Positions 7,064 through 7,566 of a DNA stretch of 7,566 nucleotides are shown here, piece by piece. A model generated the notes under the pieces. The model was not told where the DNA came from, searched no databases, and worked only from the letters and a program-made list of their open reading frames with translations. Source of the stretch: Arenicellales bacterium (GTDB lineage Bacteria > Pseudomonadota > Gammaproteobacteria > BMS3Bbin11). Position 1 is the first letter of the stretch. Every line of letters starts with the position of its first letter. Location: contig JARFQC010000046.1 of the NCBI GenBank assembly GCA_029287965.1, forward strand, positions 1-7,566, in the 5' to 3' direction. The position numbers and the translations under genes were made by a program.

Positions 7064-7090
7064 AAATCCTGACTATTTTACTCAGGTATT
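7064..7090 (+). promoter_or_regulatory. IscR type 1-like operator in the sufB promoter region
   Basis: The core is CCTGA-N9-TCAGG with an A/T-rich centre (7068-7086), and the match extends outward to AAATCCTGA against AATACCTGA on the other strand (7 of 9). This resembles the type 1 site of IscR/Rrf2 regulators, roughly ATACxTGACT-A/T-rich-AxTCAGGTAT. [2Fe-2S]-IscR binds such sites and represses when cluster supply is adequate. TATTAT at 7087-7092 could be the -10 box, so a bound dimer would block RNA polymerase. Its place 22 bases before sufB fits control of Fe-S assembly. The palindrome is seen; the regulator is inferred, since no iscR gene is in the window. Confidence 0.65.
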
Positions 7091-7111
7091 ATTCCGGAGC
7101 ATTTCAAAGGT

Positions 7112-7566
7112 ATGAGTTCTTCACAAAAAGTGGTAACAGACCAGATCGGAACCGGCTACCAGCACGGTTTTATCACCGATATCGAGACGGATACGGTCGC
7201 GCCGGGCCTCAACGAGGAGACCATTCGCCTGATTTCGGCACGCAAACAGGAGCCTGCCTGGTTGCTGGAGGTGCGGCTCAAGGCCTACCGCCACTGGCTG
7301 ACCCTGACCGAGCCGCAATGGGCGTATGTCGCCCACCCGCCAATCGATTTTCAGGCGATTTCCTATTATTCCGCGCCAGGGAAACCGGGCGACGCTCCGC
7401 AGAGCCTCGATGAGATCGACCCGCAATTGCTGGACGCCTACAACAAGCTGGGCATTCCGCTGGAAGAACAGAAGGCACTGGCGGGCGTAGCGGTGGATGC
7501 CGTGTTCGACAGCGTGTCCGTGGCCACCACGTTTCGTAAAAACCTGGCCGAGGCCGGCGTCATCTT
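7112..7566 (+). CDS. sufB: Fe-S cluster assembly scaffold protein SufB, N-terminal part, runs off right edge
   Basis: SufB works in the cytoplasm with SufC (ATPase) and SufD as the scaffold on which [Fe-S] clusters are built. The visible 151 residues match the SufB N-terminus: NEETIRLISARKQEPAWLLE (34-53), RLKAYRHWL (55-63), SYYSAP (84-89) and AVDAVFDSVSVATTFRKNLA (127-146). The full protein is about 470-500 residues, so the core beta-helix and the catalytic cysteine lie beyond the edge. After SYYSAP this protein runs straight into GKPGDAPQSLDEID and lacks the Cys-rich insert (SCGNCDDTC) of E. coli SufB, as in the shorter form found in cyanobacteria and many other bacteria. ATG at 7112 was chosen because the family alignment starts there; AAAGG lies immediately upstream and GGAG 13 bases upstream, neither at ideal spacing. 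It appears to be the first gene of its operon, with sufC, sufD and sufS expected to follow. Confidence 0.95.
   Translation, partial: MSSSQKVVTDQIGTGYQHGFITDIETDTVAPGLNEETIRLISARKQEPAWLLEVRLKAYRHWLTLTEPQWAYVAHPPIDFQAISYYSAPGKPGDAPQSLDEIDPQLLDAYNKLGIPLEEQKALAGVAVDAVFDSVSVATTFRKNLAEAGVI

Noticed and set aside
6822..7115. A 97-codon plus-strand frame running into the sufB start
   Set aside because: It runs through the IscR-like operator and probable -10 box, has no ribosome site and no recognisable domain.

Overview
The window looks like chromosomal DNA from a GC-rich proteobacterium, probably a gammaproteobacterium. The basis is a very large cyclic beta-1,2-glucan synthase, a SufB with an IscR-type site in front of it, and Shine-Dalgarno-led small genes. 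I cannot name the genus. No rRNA, tRNA, CRISPR array or intact mobile element is visible.

Layout, left to right. Positions 1-4252 (minus strand) are one uninterrupted reading frame of 1417 codons that runs off the left edge. It is the N-terminal half of a cyclic beta-1,2-glucan synthase (NdvB/ChvB type): an N-terminal region, membrane segments, a GT84 glucosyltransferase domain, more membrane segments, and the start of the glycoamylase-like domain. Its start codon is not obvious; GTG at 4252 is the best candidate. Upstream, 4369-4720 holds what looks like a broken membrane-protein gene on the same strand, and 4721-5078 has no gene I can support, only a hairpin.

Positions 5079-6201 (minus strand) hold a compact set of three same-strand genes, read from high to low coordinates: a 32-residue single-pass membrane peptide (6201-6103), a secreted 260-residue protein of seven Trp/Cys repeats (6089-5307), and a 42-residue lysine-rich protein (5207-5079). 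The first two are 13 bases apart and are probably co-transcribed. A strong hairpin lies between the second and third. This is the least explained part of the window. The repeat protein has an exact C-x10-C pair in every repeat and a short-long-long repeat-length rhythm.

Positions 6202-7063 have no gene I can support. At 7064-7090 there is a near-palindromic IscR type 1-like site, and at 7112 sufB starts on the plus strand and leaves the window after 151 codons. SufB is a scaffold subunit of the SUF iron-sulfur cluster assembly system, so the right edge is probably the start of a suf operon controlled by an Fe-S sensing repressor.

The blocks (periplasmic glucan synthesis, the envelope repeat-protein locus, Fe-S assembly) show no clear functional link. 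The first two both concern the cell envelope.
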